From Thelephora terrestris (Eukaryota > Basidiomycota > Agaricomycetes > Thelephorales > Thelephoraceae), in the NCBI GenBank assembly GCA_015956445.1, contig WIUZ02000001.1, positions 4,030,001 to 4,094,000 of the forward strand: a stretch of 64,000 nucleotides of DNA, in the 5' to 3' direction. The position numbers and the translations under genes were made by a program. Below the pieces are notes generated by a model. The model saw only the letters and a program-made list of their open reading frames with translations, was not told where the DNA came from and ran no database searches. Of this stretch, positions 39,753 to 51,165 are shown one piece after another (positions within the stretch are counted from its first letter, which is position 1; each line of letters begins with the position of its first letter).

Positions 39753-41236
39753 TGCGTGGGACGGATTCAAGTCCTCGCGAAATGAAGCCTCAGAGATCCG
39801 AAGACTGATAAGTGGGAAAAGTCGGGAAACACGAGGAAGGTGGCATCAGGGAAATGCCGAGGGATCTACCATTATGCATAGGAGCGCTTCGACATGTCCC
39901 GATTCTTGACCGCCAGCTCCAAGCGCTTCGAGGCTTGCAAAATTGCGGCTGGGATGTTTACGCCCAAGCAACTGGTTCTACGGGCACTGGGTTTGGGAAG
40001 AATGAACGGTACTTGTGCTCGGAATAACCCCCAGTTCATTCAATGTGCACCTTACAAAGCTCTGGCCACGGTAGGGCATCTGTGCGTTTCCACAGGTCGA
40101 GGATTTCAACGGAAGTTCGTGAATGCACAAGCCTTGGCGGAGTCGCTTCGAACCGCTTAGAAGTACACGAAACGAACTGCGGTTCCACTGAAGTACGATC
40201 ACGCAAAACTCGACTTCAGTCTCTCTCGATGGGCTCTATACTATACGTCGAGCTTCGGATCTCCAGCAGGCAGGCGGGAGCCCAGAATAAGCCCATCCAC
40301 GGTCGGAAAAGGCGCCGCAGACCTCCATCTCTTCTGAAATCTGGATCCTGCAATGCACAGCAGGGGGCGCCGAGCTGGTGAACATCACGATATGTGTCTT
40401 CGCGGAACTCAAATACCTATCCTCGAATCCGGAACACAGACTCTATCTGACTTCTGGCTCAACGGTTTTGCGGGAACAGGACAGTATACCATCGACTAGA
40501 CATTCTCCGGGTTGATGGTCGCGAACGCTAGGGCCTTCAGTACTTCAGTACCGGTCACTTCGATCGCCTCGGGTAAGAGGAACTCAAGAATACATTCCCC
40601 ACATTTGCATACCGGTCCTCATGCCAGTACCCCGCATCCCGGCCGTAAGGCAAGGCTTCTCCGTAGCGCGAGACTGGATATGCGACACCCTCGCTGCAGA
40701 AGGCCTTTACCTCGGCGTCGACAGCCCCGCACTGAACGCTTTAGCTGTGCGCAGGTCGGCTCACATGCTTGGTTTGCCCTCTCGTAGCAGTGCCTCACGT
40801 TGTGTACTGAGCGTCAATTATCTCACCTTGTGGACTAGAAGGCAAGCAGGATATACGTGATATTTTTTAATCAGCCAACAGACCACGATTGGTTGAACAA
40901 TTCTACCTGCACAGTCTGGGAAACAAGACAAGTACAGTTTGACAGAAATTATTAGCCAATAAGATAGGTGAGGCGTCCTGAAATACATGAGTGCAAAAAC
41001 GAGCACGAAAGGCGCATTCCGCACGCCGTCAAGCATATGATGAATTTACAACTGCGATATGAAAGGAGAAGTTCCGATGACTAAGACCATAGCGAAACAC
41101 TGGCAGGGAGCTGGGAAACTTTAAAAGCGTACAGTCTACAGACCACTTGCCTCCCCACTGAGAGGCAGGAAGCTCTGGCGAGCCTGGAGGGAACGCCACA
41201 TTCCTTCAACAATATCAGATGCAAGTTCTCGTACAA
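39753..41236. other. Intergenic 1.5 kb, no gene recognised
   Basis: Several 70-110-codon readings occur on the plus strand (for example at 40043 and 40512), but none is conserved in style and none joins by good splice sites. The stretch adjoining 39753 is the phosphatase promoter. Confidence 0.35.
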
Positions 41237-44111
41237 TTACCAATAAAGATGAGTTCGACGGTTTTGCAACTTCCGCAAACACTTCAGGACATGCCTGACA
41301 TCCGGGCGATTGTCCGGATGGAATGCCCAACATTGCTCCATCACCTTCCATAGACACTTCGGGAAACCCGCCTCTCGGGCAGGATGTTCGCTTCCCATCA
41401 CCTTCATAAAAACAGTTAGGTCGGCGTGCTCGTGGAATGGCAGGTTTCCGCTAATTGTCTCGTATATGACCATCCCAAGAGCATAGCAATCCGAAGATCT
41501 CGTCCGCCGACTCTTCTCCAATCCGAATCTCTGCGGATCGATCAGCTCTGGGCTCATCCATCGAACCGTACCGCCTTGTGAATGCGAGCTCGAGTAGAAA
41601 AAGTTTGCAGGGTCCGAAATGATCGTGAGTAAACCAAAGTCTGCCAGACGGGGGCGGCCAGTTTCGTCGATCAGTATGTTCGCCTTGATAGATAAACTCA
41701 TCAGGATCATGGAGTGTAGGTAGAACAATAAGAAAACTCACTCCCTTGAGGTCACCGTGAACCATTTCATTGTCATGGAGGTAGATCAACCCCTCGGCGA
41801 CACCTGCCAGCTAGAGGATTCCTGATTATCACCAGAGCCGAGAAACCGAATTCACAAATAGACCACATACAAGCCCGAACCGATTGACTTTCGGATATGC
41901 CTTGATGAATTGATTGATGTCTCCGTTCACCATCCAGTTTGACACCATCGCGAACCGGTTTTGCGACATCAATACTCCTATCAGTGGTAGGACATTTGGA
42001 TGTCGAAGGAATCTCCACGCCACAACCTCCTTGCAAAAGGCCTACAGGGAGTAGTTTGGCACATAGTACATAGAGATAGAGCAGAAACAGCAACCCACGT
42101 TAATTATCTTCTGCAAGTCATAAGTTGAGTACGTCCTAATAACTTTCACAGCAACGGCTCGACTGTGATATGTCCCCTTCCATACGTCGGCGTACCCACC
42201 CCTGTACAATGCATCCCCAGTTCTGTCGTACGAAACAGGGACAGAGAGGGCACTCGGAAGGCGCGCATGGTGGCCACATGTCCTATACAACAGTCGAAGA
42301 CAGTTCTTTCGAACACAGTGCAAAAGCTCGCGTGTTTCCAGTATCTAGTCGACAGAACGTGCGGACGTCGGTTTCGACAGACATGCGAAGACGAGAAAAC
42401 TTGAACCATACCTCGTCTATCACCTCGATAAGCATCTGTGCGTCGTCTGCACGGAGACAGCGGATTGATCCACTTCCATCCTCTTTCGAGAGGACTTCAT
42501 TGATTAGGGAAGAGAGTTCATGCGGAGCGAATGCACGTCTGATCAAGCGTCCGCAGGCTATGGTGTCATGGTTGACAAGGATAAATCAGAGAATTTTCAC
42601 AAAGTTCACGGGGGGCGGAGACATACCACTCCCAATCACGGAAGTCGCAGCGGTGTCACGGGGAACGGCGGGCATTGAGTAAGAGGCGTGTTTTCCCACA
42701 TCAAGGTTTCCACGAGGAAATTTTCTTGGCGCATAGCGAACGCCGAAGGGGCCCGCAGGGTTTGGGGTAGCAAATGATGACTTGAGTGAAGTAATCTCGG
42801 GTCGTCCCTCCCTCTTGCCCCACTCGCCCTCCAGCCCCCCCTCACGTTCTATCCTTCTTCCCATTATTCTTCTTTCTAGTTCCAATGTGCTGGTAGAGGA
42901 CGGTGTATCATTCTCGAGGGGACGTCTTTGAATGGGGGCAGGGAACCTCTGACTGATGGCCGGAAGCTTTGACTTAGGATTTTCCCACGTCTCTTGCAGG
43001 CCCTATGGAGTGAGTGTGATTGTTTTAGCAGGTCGGAGTGGGTCAAAAACGAAGAGATGTACTGTAAAGCCACGGGAGTCAGTGTCAACATGTGCCCGGG
43101 GCACAAATCTGGTATGGTTGCTGAGGGGGCTGCGGGAGTGAATTTCGCCTCGCCAGGTAGATAATTCCTCGTAGCTCATAAAAGATAAGTAAACCCGCTT
43201 GTCTTTCGTCTCAAGAAGCAGGCAGTACGGCGTGAGGTAGATCCGCTCTGCTTTAGTAATATCTCGGAGTGGGATGGTCAAGGACGGGTGGAGGGTCTAG
43301 GGAAAGTCAAAATGTGGCTGAGACATGACCGAGTGTATTATGGTGCAGAAGGACTTGAGTAATGGAGACTTACATGACTATCCTTATGAATTGACAATAT
43401 ATTGTCTCTGAGCACCACCCACTTTCGCAACCATAGCCAGTTCGTGACAGAACCGTGCCCCTTCAGTTTGAAATACCCTCTCAGGACAGGGCCGTCGTTG
43501 TGTCTATCGGTGTTGACATTTCCGCTCCGAGTCAAGGCTTTAGTATTTGTGACGTCAGAGGAGGGAGACTCGGGTTCTATGAGCGTTGGGGTATGAGCCA
43601 CGCTGGGATCTTCTGGCCAAGAGATGGAGGAAGCCGGGGACGACATAATCATCGGAATTGGAGTCAGCTCGGTTTCTGCGCGCCATGGAACAACATTCAC
43701 ACCAGGAGCCTGTCGAGAAGGAGACGGGAGCGGCGGGTAAATATAGATGATAGAGCCGGGTTCTACGTGAGATGGAATAACAGTCGCACCAGGACCTCGT
43801 CGAGAAAAAGTCGGAGGCGGTGCCTGAACCAAGATGGGAGACTCGAGTCCTGCCGCAGCGGCAGGGGATGGGATAACAAACACACCAGGACCTCGTCGAG
43901 AAGAAGCCCGGCGCGGTGGGTGGACAAGGACGGGATAGTCGAGTTCTGCGCGCGATGAAATAACAGCCACGCCAGGACTTTCTCGAGAAGCAGGCGGGGG
44001 CCATCGGACGCTTAGTCTCCTCTCAAGCGGCCACGTATACCACTGACGATCACCGGTAAAGGATATCCTGTAGTGATACAGTGCAGATTGCCAGCGCAAC
44101 TCCCGTCGCAA
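41237..44111 (-). CDS. PH-CRIB-like-TKL fusion kinase
   Basis: The exons join in one frame: about 44111..43374, 43296..43063, 43002..42627, 42557..42412, 42344..42099, then three or more to the stop. The N-terminal part carries four imperfect 29-32-residue repeats (S-R-x-x-P-G-V-x-V-I-P). A PH domain follows (GYFKLKGHGSVTNWLWLRKW; IPLRDITKAERIYLTPYCLL; EELSTWRGEIHSRSPL), then a degenerate CRIB-like segment (FVPRAHVDTDSRGFTGLQETW), as in Cla4-type PAKs. After a linker comes a TKL kinase: YRGGYADVWKGTY, AVAVKVIRT, HPNVLPLIGVL, MVHGDLKGANIL, LADFGLLTI, VRWMSPELI, SDCYALGMVIYE. The VAVK lysine, HGDLKG and DFG are present, so it may be active. The 5' end is uncertain: no ATG opens this frame before the repeats, so an upstream exon is needed. 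Confidence 0.8.
43645..44010 (-). repeat. Four tandem 29-32-residue coding repeats
   Basis: The plus strand shows CCAGGA-centred units at 43702, 43789, 43885 and 43972 (spacing 87, 96, 87 bp), each followed by a copy of (C/T)TCGAGAA. Translated on the minus strand they read S-R-(R/E)-x-P-G-V-x-V-I-P, then an acidic/aliphatic stretch, then P-P-x-P. All spacings are multiples of three. Confidence 0.75.
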
Positions 44112-45110
44112 CAGGCAAATAAGAGGTCTGTCGCCGTTCTCGTCAAGATCGTGGACTCTTTGTCGCCGCCGCCGTCGATATCGTTGATAATAGGGACGAG
44201 CGCCAGTTCACTGACATGTTGGAGGGGTCAAACACCGCCTTATTCCCATCACGTTTTCCCACAAACTCACCTACCCTAGGCCAACACGGACACCTTGCAT
44301 TCAGGCAATTTACCTTGGCTGCAGGTTGCAAGACCAGTGTTTGGTGACCACACGAACGTAGACACTGGTAAAAAGCACATTAGAGTCAGTGAGTTTCGAC
44401 TGAAAACTACAAGTCCAGGAATATGACTGGATCGATCTGAAAACCTCAGTGCAGGCGGCCATGGGTGCAGGCTACTGAACATGGGCGCTTACCTGAAAGG
44501 CGACATGAATCGACTGAATCTCAGTCGATTTTCGCAAATGTACTCCAGTAGCTTATTTCCAACAGTGGAACCATATAAGAGTACCAATAATATGGATTCC
44601 GAGCGATCCAACGTTGGCGATACAATCGAATCACCCAGGTCGAATATCCCTCACTCCCTTGTTGAGACTGATAAGGATCGCAGGAGGCGGGGTCCACGGT
44701 CAAGTCCATCCCCTGCCGAGCTGATATCTGTGCGGGAGATGTACCCCGCGTTATCGGAAATCCTCGTTCAACTTATTGACGAAAGTTGCAGCAGCTTGCC
44801 AGATCGGACCTCTGACATCGAGGAACGAGGTAGAACTTGGGAAGCCTCATGAAATCAACTATGTCACACATCGAGGTCGCTTTGCGCGCAGCCAACACGA
44901 TGGGAACAACCGACGGAAAGGACAGGACTCTGCCTGCACATATAAAATGGATTTAATTACTCAATCAACGAGCGGGCGCGGTGCGTGTCACCACGGGTCG
45001 TAGAATAAAAGATCGTAAAATGGTAGAGATACCGAAGGTTGTGTTATCAACACACGGGTATAATGGTGATGAATACTTCTCGAGCGAAAAGCCAGCCGGG
45101 CTCACTAAAT
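44112..45110. other. Unassigned 1 kb
   Basis: It probably holds the first exon and promoter of the fusion kinase plus the 3' side of the lysozyme-like gene. A plus-strand reading at 44481..44852 (MGAYLKGDMNRLNLSRF, later SPSPAELISVREMYPALSEI) is 123 codons long but unrecognised and without support. Confidence 0.3.
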
Positions 45111-46451
45111 TTAACAATCAGCAATGTTGAAGTACTCCCCGAGATGCAGGGCATAAGCGTCCTTGTTCTGGAGCCAACCGTTGACAGTTTGGTGGAGGCT
45201 ATTGGCATGTTTGTAAGAGTTCGAGCTGGATCGCGAGAATCAAACACCTACTAGTCAAGGTTGTTCTGCGCGTGGCAAGCAGTATAACGCATACGAGTAG
45301 CGTATTGCTGGAGACGTATTGTCAGTATGCAAGGAGATCCCGACGATTGTAGGATAAGATACTCACAACAGTCATGCCCTCTACCCAACCGTTGTATGAA
45401 CCAAGGGCCAGGAAAAAGTTGCCATCGCTGGCAGCGAGTTGACTGGAGAAATACTTGGCACCGGTCATAACGTTGTAACCCTGGGAATGTCATGAATTGT
45501 TTTGGCGACTCCAGCGATGGTTGAAATTGGATAACACTCACGACATCTTGACAGTTTCCACCAGGGGCGTCGCCACACTTGTCGCTGGTCAACTGCATGA
45601 GACCCTGTTCGCCATTGCCACCAACGGTAGCAGGATTGCAGCTACTCTCCTGGAGGGCGATCGAAGCCAGGAGGATGGGAGGAACTAACGAGAGAACGAT
45701 CGGTCGTTAACGTTATGTTCAGCAACCAACGGGGGAAAACCCACGTCCGAATTGCTGCCCATATTGTTTGAATGCCCAAACGAATGCGCTGCAAGTAGTG
45801 AATGGCCCGCCCTGAGAGATGGCATCGTCGAGGTCCACGGTGATTAAATCAGTGACCTTCACAGGGGGAGGGGTCCAGCCGGCACCGTTGACACCACAGT
45901 TCATCCAATCGATGGATCCGTTAGGACCAGTGGTCTGGGTAACCTGTTCTGTAAAGTGTCCAGAGTTGAGCACGAACTCCGCGGGAGGGGGCAAAGAAGA
46001 CTCACCGGTAGCACCATTCGGTCCGCAAGTATTATCCTGAACCTGGATGACACCGTTCGAGTTGGAAGGAGCAGGGCTTGTGTTGGGAGTTGGACTTGGG
46101 CTGGGGGAGGGGCTTGGACTCGGAGCAGGACTCGGGCTGGAAGCAGGACCGTTGTTTGGCTGGGGATTCGTTCCCTGGTTGGTGTTTGTGTTGTCGTCAC
46201 CGTCGCAGTCGCCGTCGGAATCGTTTTGGCTGGGGGGAGGGGAGGGGGGAGGAGTCTGGGACGTTGATAAGAACCTACGAAATTGGGACTTCACGGCGAG
46301 CACTGACCTTACGTTGCCTACAACGGCCATTGGTGTTGTTGCCACGGCGCGCGAGGCGGTTATGGGGGGATCGACGGACGTGGTCGTGGTGCAGAGCTTC
46401 GGTGAGGACCGACAGAGCAGCAAGCAAAACGAGGGTCGAGAGGAACTTCAT
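45111..46451 (-). CDS. Secreted lysozyme-like (SLT/GH23-type) protein
   Basis: A signal peptide (MKFLSTLVLLAALSVLTEAL) is followed by a basic propeptide-like stretch (RRSPHNRLARRG), then an Asp/Asn-rich segment and a Pro-Ser linker. The catalytic region reads NTCGPNGATGES, GSIDWMNCGVNGAGWTPPPV, TTCSAFVWAFKQYGQQFG, LPPILLASIALQESSC (probable catalytic Glu), NPATVGGNGEQGLMQLTSDK, GGNCQDV, GYNVMTGAKYFSSQLA, FFLALGSYNGWVEGM and CHAQNNLDYLHQTVNGWLQ. It ends FNIADC. The E-S-x-C, GLMQ and YN-G-W elements are those of lytic transglycosylase folds, so a role against bacterial peptidoglycan is likely. At least five introns are present. The Pro/Ser linker suggests an extracellular, glycosylated enzyme. 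Confidence 0.88.
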
Positions 46452-46516
46452 GACGGAGTAGTATGAAAGGAGTGTAAAGAGAAGATAATGGGAGAAAGAA
46501 AGGAGTAGGGCGCTTT

Positions 46517-46960
46517 TTATTCGGAAGGGGGAGACGGGAAGAGTCGTGACATCCAAACGTTGACAACATTGAACAGCCGAGCGGGAGTAGGGTCAAAAGC
46601 AACGGTTGGCCACGAAAGCTCCATAACGGCAAGTTCTTGGGCAGCATCCGGAGAAGCCACAGTGAAGTATTCACCCATTCGTTCCCTCTGAGCAGCGCAG
46701 ATGAGTTCGTCAAAGACCCTCAGTGAATCGTCAAAAGATAATCGATAATCTCCAGTGAATTTCGAAATCCCAGCCAAGCGAGCGAGAGACACGAACTGGC
46801 AGTGCGACTTCACGTAGTCGCTAAGCAACAGAGATGACTACGGAAAGCTACATCAAACTCTCTTGGGTTCTCGATCAAAATATCCTTACTGTTCTGGCCA
46901 CCGGTGACCGGGCCATGTGACCCCATTCCTCGTCCCATTGAGCAAAAGTTCATCCGAAAC
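46517..46960 (-). CDS. Small hypothetical protein
   Basis: The main exon (about 46517..46823) encodes DYVKSHCQFVSLARLAGI, GDYRLSFDDSLRVFDELI and MELSWPTVAFDPTPARLFNV, ending LFPSPPSE. A probable upstream exon ending GHRWPEH (donor GTAAGG at about 46880) joins in phase, but its start codon is not visible. The text looks like a real helical protein, perhaps a member of an unnamed basidiomycete family. I do not recognise it and cannot give a function. It lies immediately upstream of the lysozyme-like gene on the same strand, so part of it could be that gene's promoter. Confidence 0.35.
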
Positions 46961-47156
46961 ATCTCAACTCCGTATACACACGACTTATGAGCCGAAACCG
47001 GGACGCTTGGGGGGAGCTAAAGCGTGGCGCTATCTATGGGTAAAAGAAGCAGACAGGCGGCGGAGTAGTCGAAAGGCTATCCGAAAAGTTCTTACATACA
47101 TACATTTCACACTGAAGCATCCACTCTGAGCGCGATGATAAATCAATCAAAAAAAA

Positions 47157-49452
47157 TCATTCAGAAGCCTTGACAACCCGTGTCCATATTCCACCCTGAA
47201 ACGAAGAATCAGATACCAAGAAACTCTCTTGGCAATGGACACGGGACTTGACCTTGGAGAACATGACGATGTGATTGCCCAGCCATACTTTCTCGACCTC
47301 CTTGCGTTTCGTACCTGGGTATCCAGGGCCAAACATAGAAGATCCGGTCGGCGGTGGTTTTGTCTTCCATGGCGGAGCGAGTTGTTTATCCTCCGCAAGC
47401 GTAAAATGCTCAAACCGTTGTAATAACCGGACCATAAACACGGAAGCTTCATTCAATGCGTAGCTCTGTCCCAGGCACTGTTATGAAGGGAAATCAACGT
47501 TGCAGATCGAATTTTGAGAAGACGCAGCTCACGGTCCGAGGACCAGCACCGAAAGGGGTGAAGATAGCTGGGTTGGTCGTTACCCCTCGCGACCTCTCGG
47601 GGTCAAGCCATCGCTCAGGGTCATACACGGGCGCATCTTCGCCCCACAGTGCGGGGTTTCTGTGGGTTAGGAAGGTGATGAAGATGAACGTCGACGAAGG
47701 TGGGAGGTACATTGGTCCCCGTGGGTAAGTAGGATCGGAAGGAGGTAGCAAGATTCCCGTTGGCTTTGATTCCCGTATGTTCCCGTGCACGGGCGTGAAT
47801 ACGCGGAGCGTTTCATTCAATACCGCTTGCACTGAATGCACCGTGAGAGGAAGAGTAAAGAGAACCGCGGAAAAACAACGTACAGTACTTGAGCTTCTTG
47901 ATCTCATGAATACCCGGCGTGCCGTTGGATCCTACGTGTTCCAACACTTCGGCCCTGGCCTTAACCGCAACCTCAGGATGTTGCGTGAACATGTAAACGG
48001 TGAACGCAAGCAGCGCAGCAGTCTGGAGTTTAGTTTAGGAACCGTGCGCCCCCAGAGCGGCCATTAACTTACGGTATCCCTGGCCGCGATTAAAATAGTG
48101 ATTAGCTGGTCACGAATAAGGCCGACATCTACGAAAGCAAATAAACCGCAAGGATTTCTGCTGCGCGAAACATACTCACCATCATTCTTCCATGCAAGAT
48201 ACTCTAGGAAAGTGCATTCCTCAGGCTCGACCTGTTGCCCCGTCTCGATCATTTTCTTCTTGTGATCCAGCGCACGTTGAACAATAGGATCAACAAACTG
48301 CTTGATAACATTCCCAAGCGGCTCTGTCGAATCTCCGGTCAACTCAGTCAGCGGCCAAAACACCCCAAACGAGTTCCTCTTGAATGCGATATCCTGGATC
48401 TCAGCGAACGCACTGAGAAACGAACTAAATCCGCCATCCACTTCGCTGAGGGATAAAGTATCGAAAGTCTGGCCGAAGAGGAACTCGGAAGCGGTGTCGG
48501 TGGTGAACCTCCACGTGAGATCCGCTATGTCTATGGCTTCTCCGGGCTCTAGGTCCGATAGTATAGCCATGCATCGTTGCGCGTATTTATCGAATAGCGT
48601 CAATTCGCGAACCCGGTCATTGGAAAAGAATGGACGGGCTATTGCTCGTTGCTGCGAAATCCATCTAGTCAGCCCCTGGGTTTTGAGCAGGCGAGAACGG
48701 TTGGAAGTGTACCGTCTTCCACAGCTCCCCGTCACGGTTCAGTATGCCGTCCCCGAGTAAGTTTTCCCTAGGCAGATTCACTCAATCGTTGCAGCGAAAG
48801 TCAACTCTTCGCCTTACAGTAGCTCCTTCTTGGTGTTTCCAAGCCAAAAATGACGGAACCCAGGACCGAGGGCGTACTTGATATGCTCAGCATCGATGGT
48901 GACGTACTGGAAACAGAGCGTAAATCTGAGTGAAATGGCGAGCCCGGCCACCACAGACCTTGTCGACACCGAAGATTCGAAGGTTGATGGTGGTAGATTG
49001 ACATTGGTCAAAGAGCTCCAGGAACAAGTCGTACAGGTAACCTGAGTTGTTGTTGGCGAACAGTCGAACGAGAATATCGATATTCCCGGGAAGTTTGCCC
49101 TTCACTCTGACACGCATGGCGGAGTGGCAAGGCGTGAGTAATGGATACGCTCCAGGTAGGCTACATGATGATCCTGTGCTTACCGAGGGATCGTCCCGAT
49201 CGTCTTCTCCCCCGCAACCCTCTTCGCACCCCTCCCTTGCAGACAATCATGGTACCAAGTCCTCACGTATGCGCTCAAGACTATCGCAAGCCCATAACAC
49301 GGTACAGTCCAATACCCTAGCCTGGTCTGTGTGGTCCCCGTCAAGACCTTCAGCAACAATGGTGGCACGAGGATCAACTTGGCGAGTTCTTTCAAGGCGT
49401 GATTTCGTACACGGTTGAACGAGTATCTGTCTTCGACGTTTACCGGTGGCAT
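47157..49452 (-). CDS. Cytochrome P450 monooxygenase (CYP63-like)
   Basis: A membrane-anchored N-terminus (LAKLILVPPLLLKVL; VPCYGLAIVLSAYVRTWYHD) precedes the P450 fold. Motifs in order are HIKYALGPGFRHFWLG, NLLGDGILNRDGELW (helix B/C region), WISQQRAIARPFFSNDRV, LTWRFTTDTASEFLFGQTFD, LIRDQLITILIAARDT (I helix A-x-D-T), VLNETLRVFTPV (K helix ExxR), PERWLDPER and the haem loop FTPFGAGPRT-CLGQSYALNE, with the invariant Cys just after an intron. About seven introns split it. The ordering and the I-helix AARDT resemble CYP63 enzymes of white-rot fungi, which oxidise alkanes, fatty acids and aromatic pollutants; the subfamily is an inference. No P450 reductase is nearby. Confidence 0.92.
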
Positions 49453-49648
49453 TGTTGAGCAAAGGAGTTGAGCTGCAGGCGCCTGGTTTATGTGTCAAGG
49501 TGGCTGTATTTCCTCTCACTCAGTGTGCCGGCGATCATCGATCATCACACGCTTCCCGGTCACCGAGAAAACCACTCGGCCCAACGCACCATCCCGTATC
49601 TACATCCCTTTCGTCCCCTTTGCCCAAATACCCATGCCATGAACAAAT

Positions 49649-51165
49649 CTACAACACATTTTTCAGATCGAATGCCCCATTCTCTTTCACCGCAACACCT
49701 TTCTCTGTAACGATCGCCGTAATGAGTTCAGCAGGCGTCACGTCGAAGCTCGGGTTATAAACTCCCTCTGGTTTCATTTCCAAAGGCGTCACCATGACCG
49801 TCGCCTGAGGATACTTTCCATTGGCATCCGGCGTGGCTGGGAATAGCGCACCTCGCACCAGTCTTGCCTCGATCGGTGGCCGGTGCTCGATGGGGATCCT
49901 GGAAATCCAGGAGCGAGTGGTCAGCGGATATACCCACCCCCAGTAGTATATGTGGAACGTACCCAGACCCATCCACAGTATTCAAGTCAATCGTACTGGT
50001 GGGTGCGATGACCAAGAACGGAATTTTATGCCTTGCAGCGAGGACAGCCGCATTGTACGTCCCAATCTATTCGGGCGCGATTAAAGTAGTCGCCAACAGA
50101 AAACTCAAAGATCTTCGTACCTTGTTGGCTGTGTCTCCGTTCTTGGCGATCCTATCTGCACCGACGACTGGGGAAAGGTGGAATTAAATGACGCCTCCCT
50201 CAACCAGGGGCAGTCATCCCATACCGATGGCGTCGATTCTATGGTGTTGGAATAACGACCCGACCATACTATCGCAGACCATGACAGAAGGGATTTCGAG
50301 TGTCATGAGCTCCAAAGCCGTAAGCCTACCTTAGTTGTTTCAACGACTGTATCCACTTGGTGGAAAGGACAGGGAACGAACCGAGAGCCTTGGTGGTATG
50401 GTGTCGACTGAGTGAAATACGCCTTGTTCAACTTTTGAATCTCGAACAAGTACGTTATGACGCCAAGCGCAGTCCCATAACCCTGCATGTGGAGGAAGGA
50501 TGTAGTCGGCATCGGCGCCTTAATCCTTCGCTAACAGGACGGGGACTCACGGATGTAGCCAGACTTCCAGTGTTGCAAACCGTCATCAGGTTCACCTCCT
50601 CCCCAGACCCACCGCTCTTCTTGACAGCCTCCACGATCCAATCTCCGCCCCACTTACCCATAGCCCTATTCTGTCCGAGGTCGATCTCATGCACGGCCCT
50701 CCCCGTCTTGATCACTTCCCGAGCGATCTGCTCAACGGGGGAGTGGGATTCGACCCCCGCGTCAAGAACGTTTCTGATTTGGTCGAGGGCAGCGCCGAGG
50801 TTAACTGCAGTAGGTCGGGCGAGAAAGAGGTGATCGAGGAGAGGCTTGATGTGTTTGCTAAACTCGAATGAAGAAGAAAAGAAATCCGGCCGCGGATCCT
50901 GAGTGAGGGAAGCAGAGATGTATGACGCTACTGATAGCGCGGCTAGAGAACCGATGGCCGGTGCACCTCGAATCTAAGCAGCCCCAAAAGGACAATCAGC
51001 CGTGAGGTATCCACTGAGATGCGTGATGCACCTTCATGGATTTTATGGCTTCATATGCCTTCTCGATGGTATCAATTTCGATCCATTCCTGAGTATGCGG
51101 GAGCAGTAGCTGATCGATAATCTCAATTCTGTCACCGGAAGTCCGGATAGATGAGATGGTAGCCA
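49649..51165 (-). CDS. MRI1: Methylthioribose-1-phosphate isomerase
   Basis: This eIF2B-alpha-related enzyme isomerises 5-methylthioribose-1-phosphate to the ribulose form in the methionine salvage pathway. The N-terminus is MATISSIRTSGDRIEIIDQL with YEAIKSMKV, then (minus strand, later exons) VIKTGRAVHEIDLGQNRAMG, WGGDWIVEAVKKS, MTVCNTGSLAT, GYGTALGVITYLFEIQKL, TPYHQGSRF, IAPTSTIDLNTVD, IPIEHRPPIEARLVRG and NPSFDVTPAELITAIVTEKG. The catalytic Cys lies in CNTGSLAT. About eight short introns are present. The PAPTSTID-like motif and FDVTPAELI ending distinguish it from eIF2B subunits. Confidence 0.92.

Noticed and set aside
45901-46466. Plus-strand readings of up to 139 codons rich in Gly and Leu
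   Set aside because: They are the antisense of the Pro/Ser linker and signal peptide of the secreted lysozyme-like gene; repetitive codons keep the opposite strand open.
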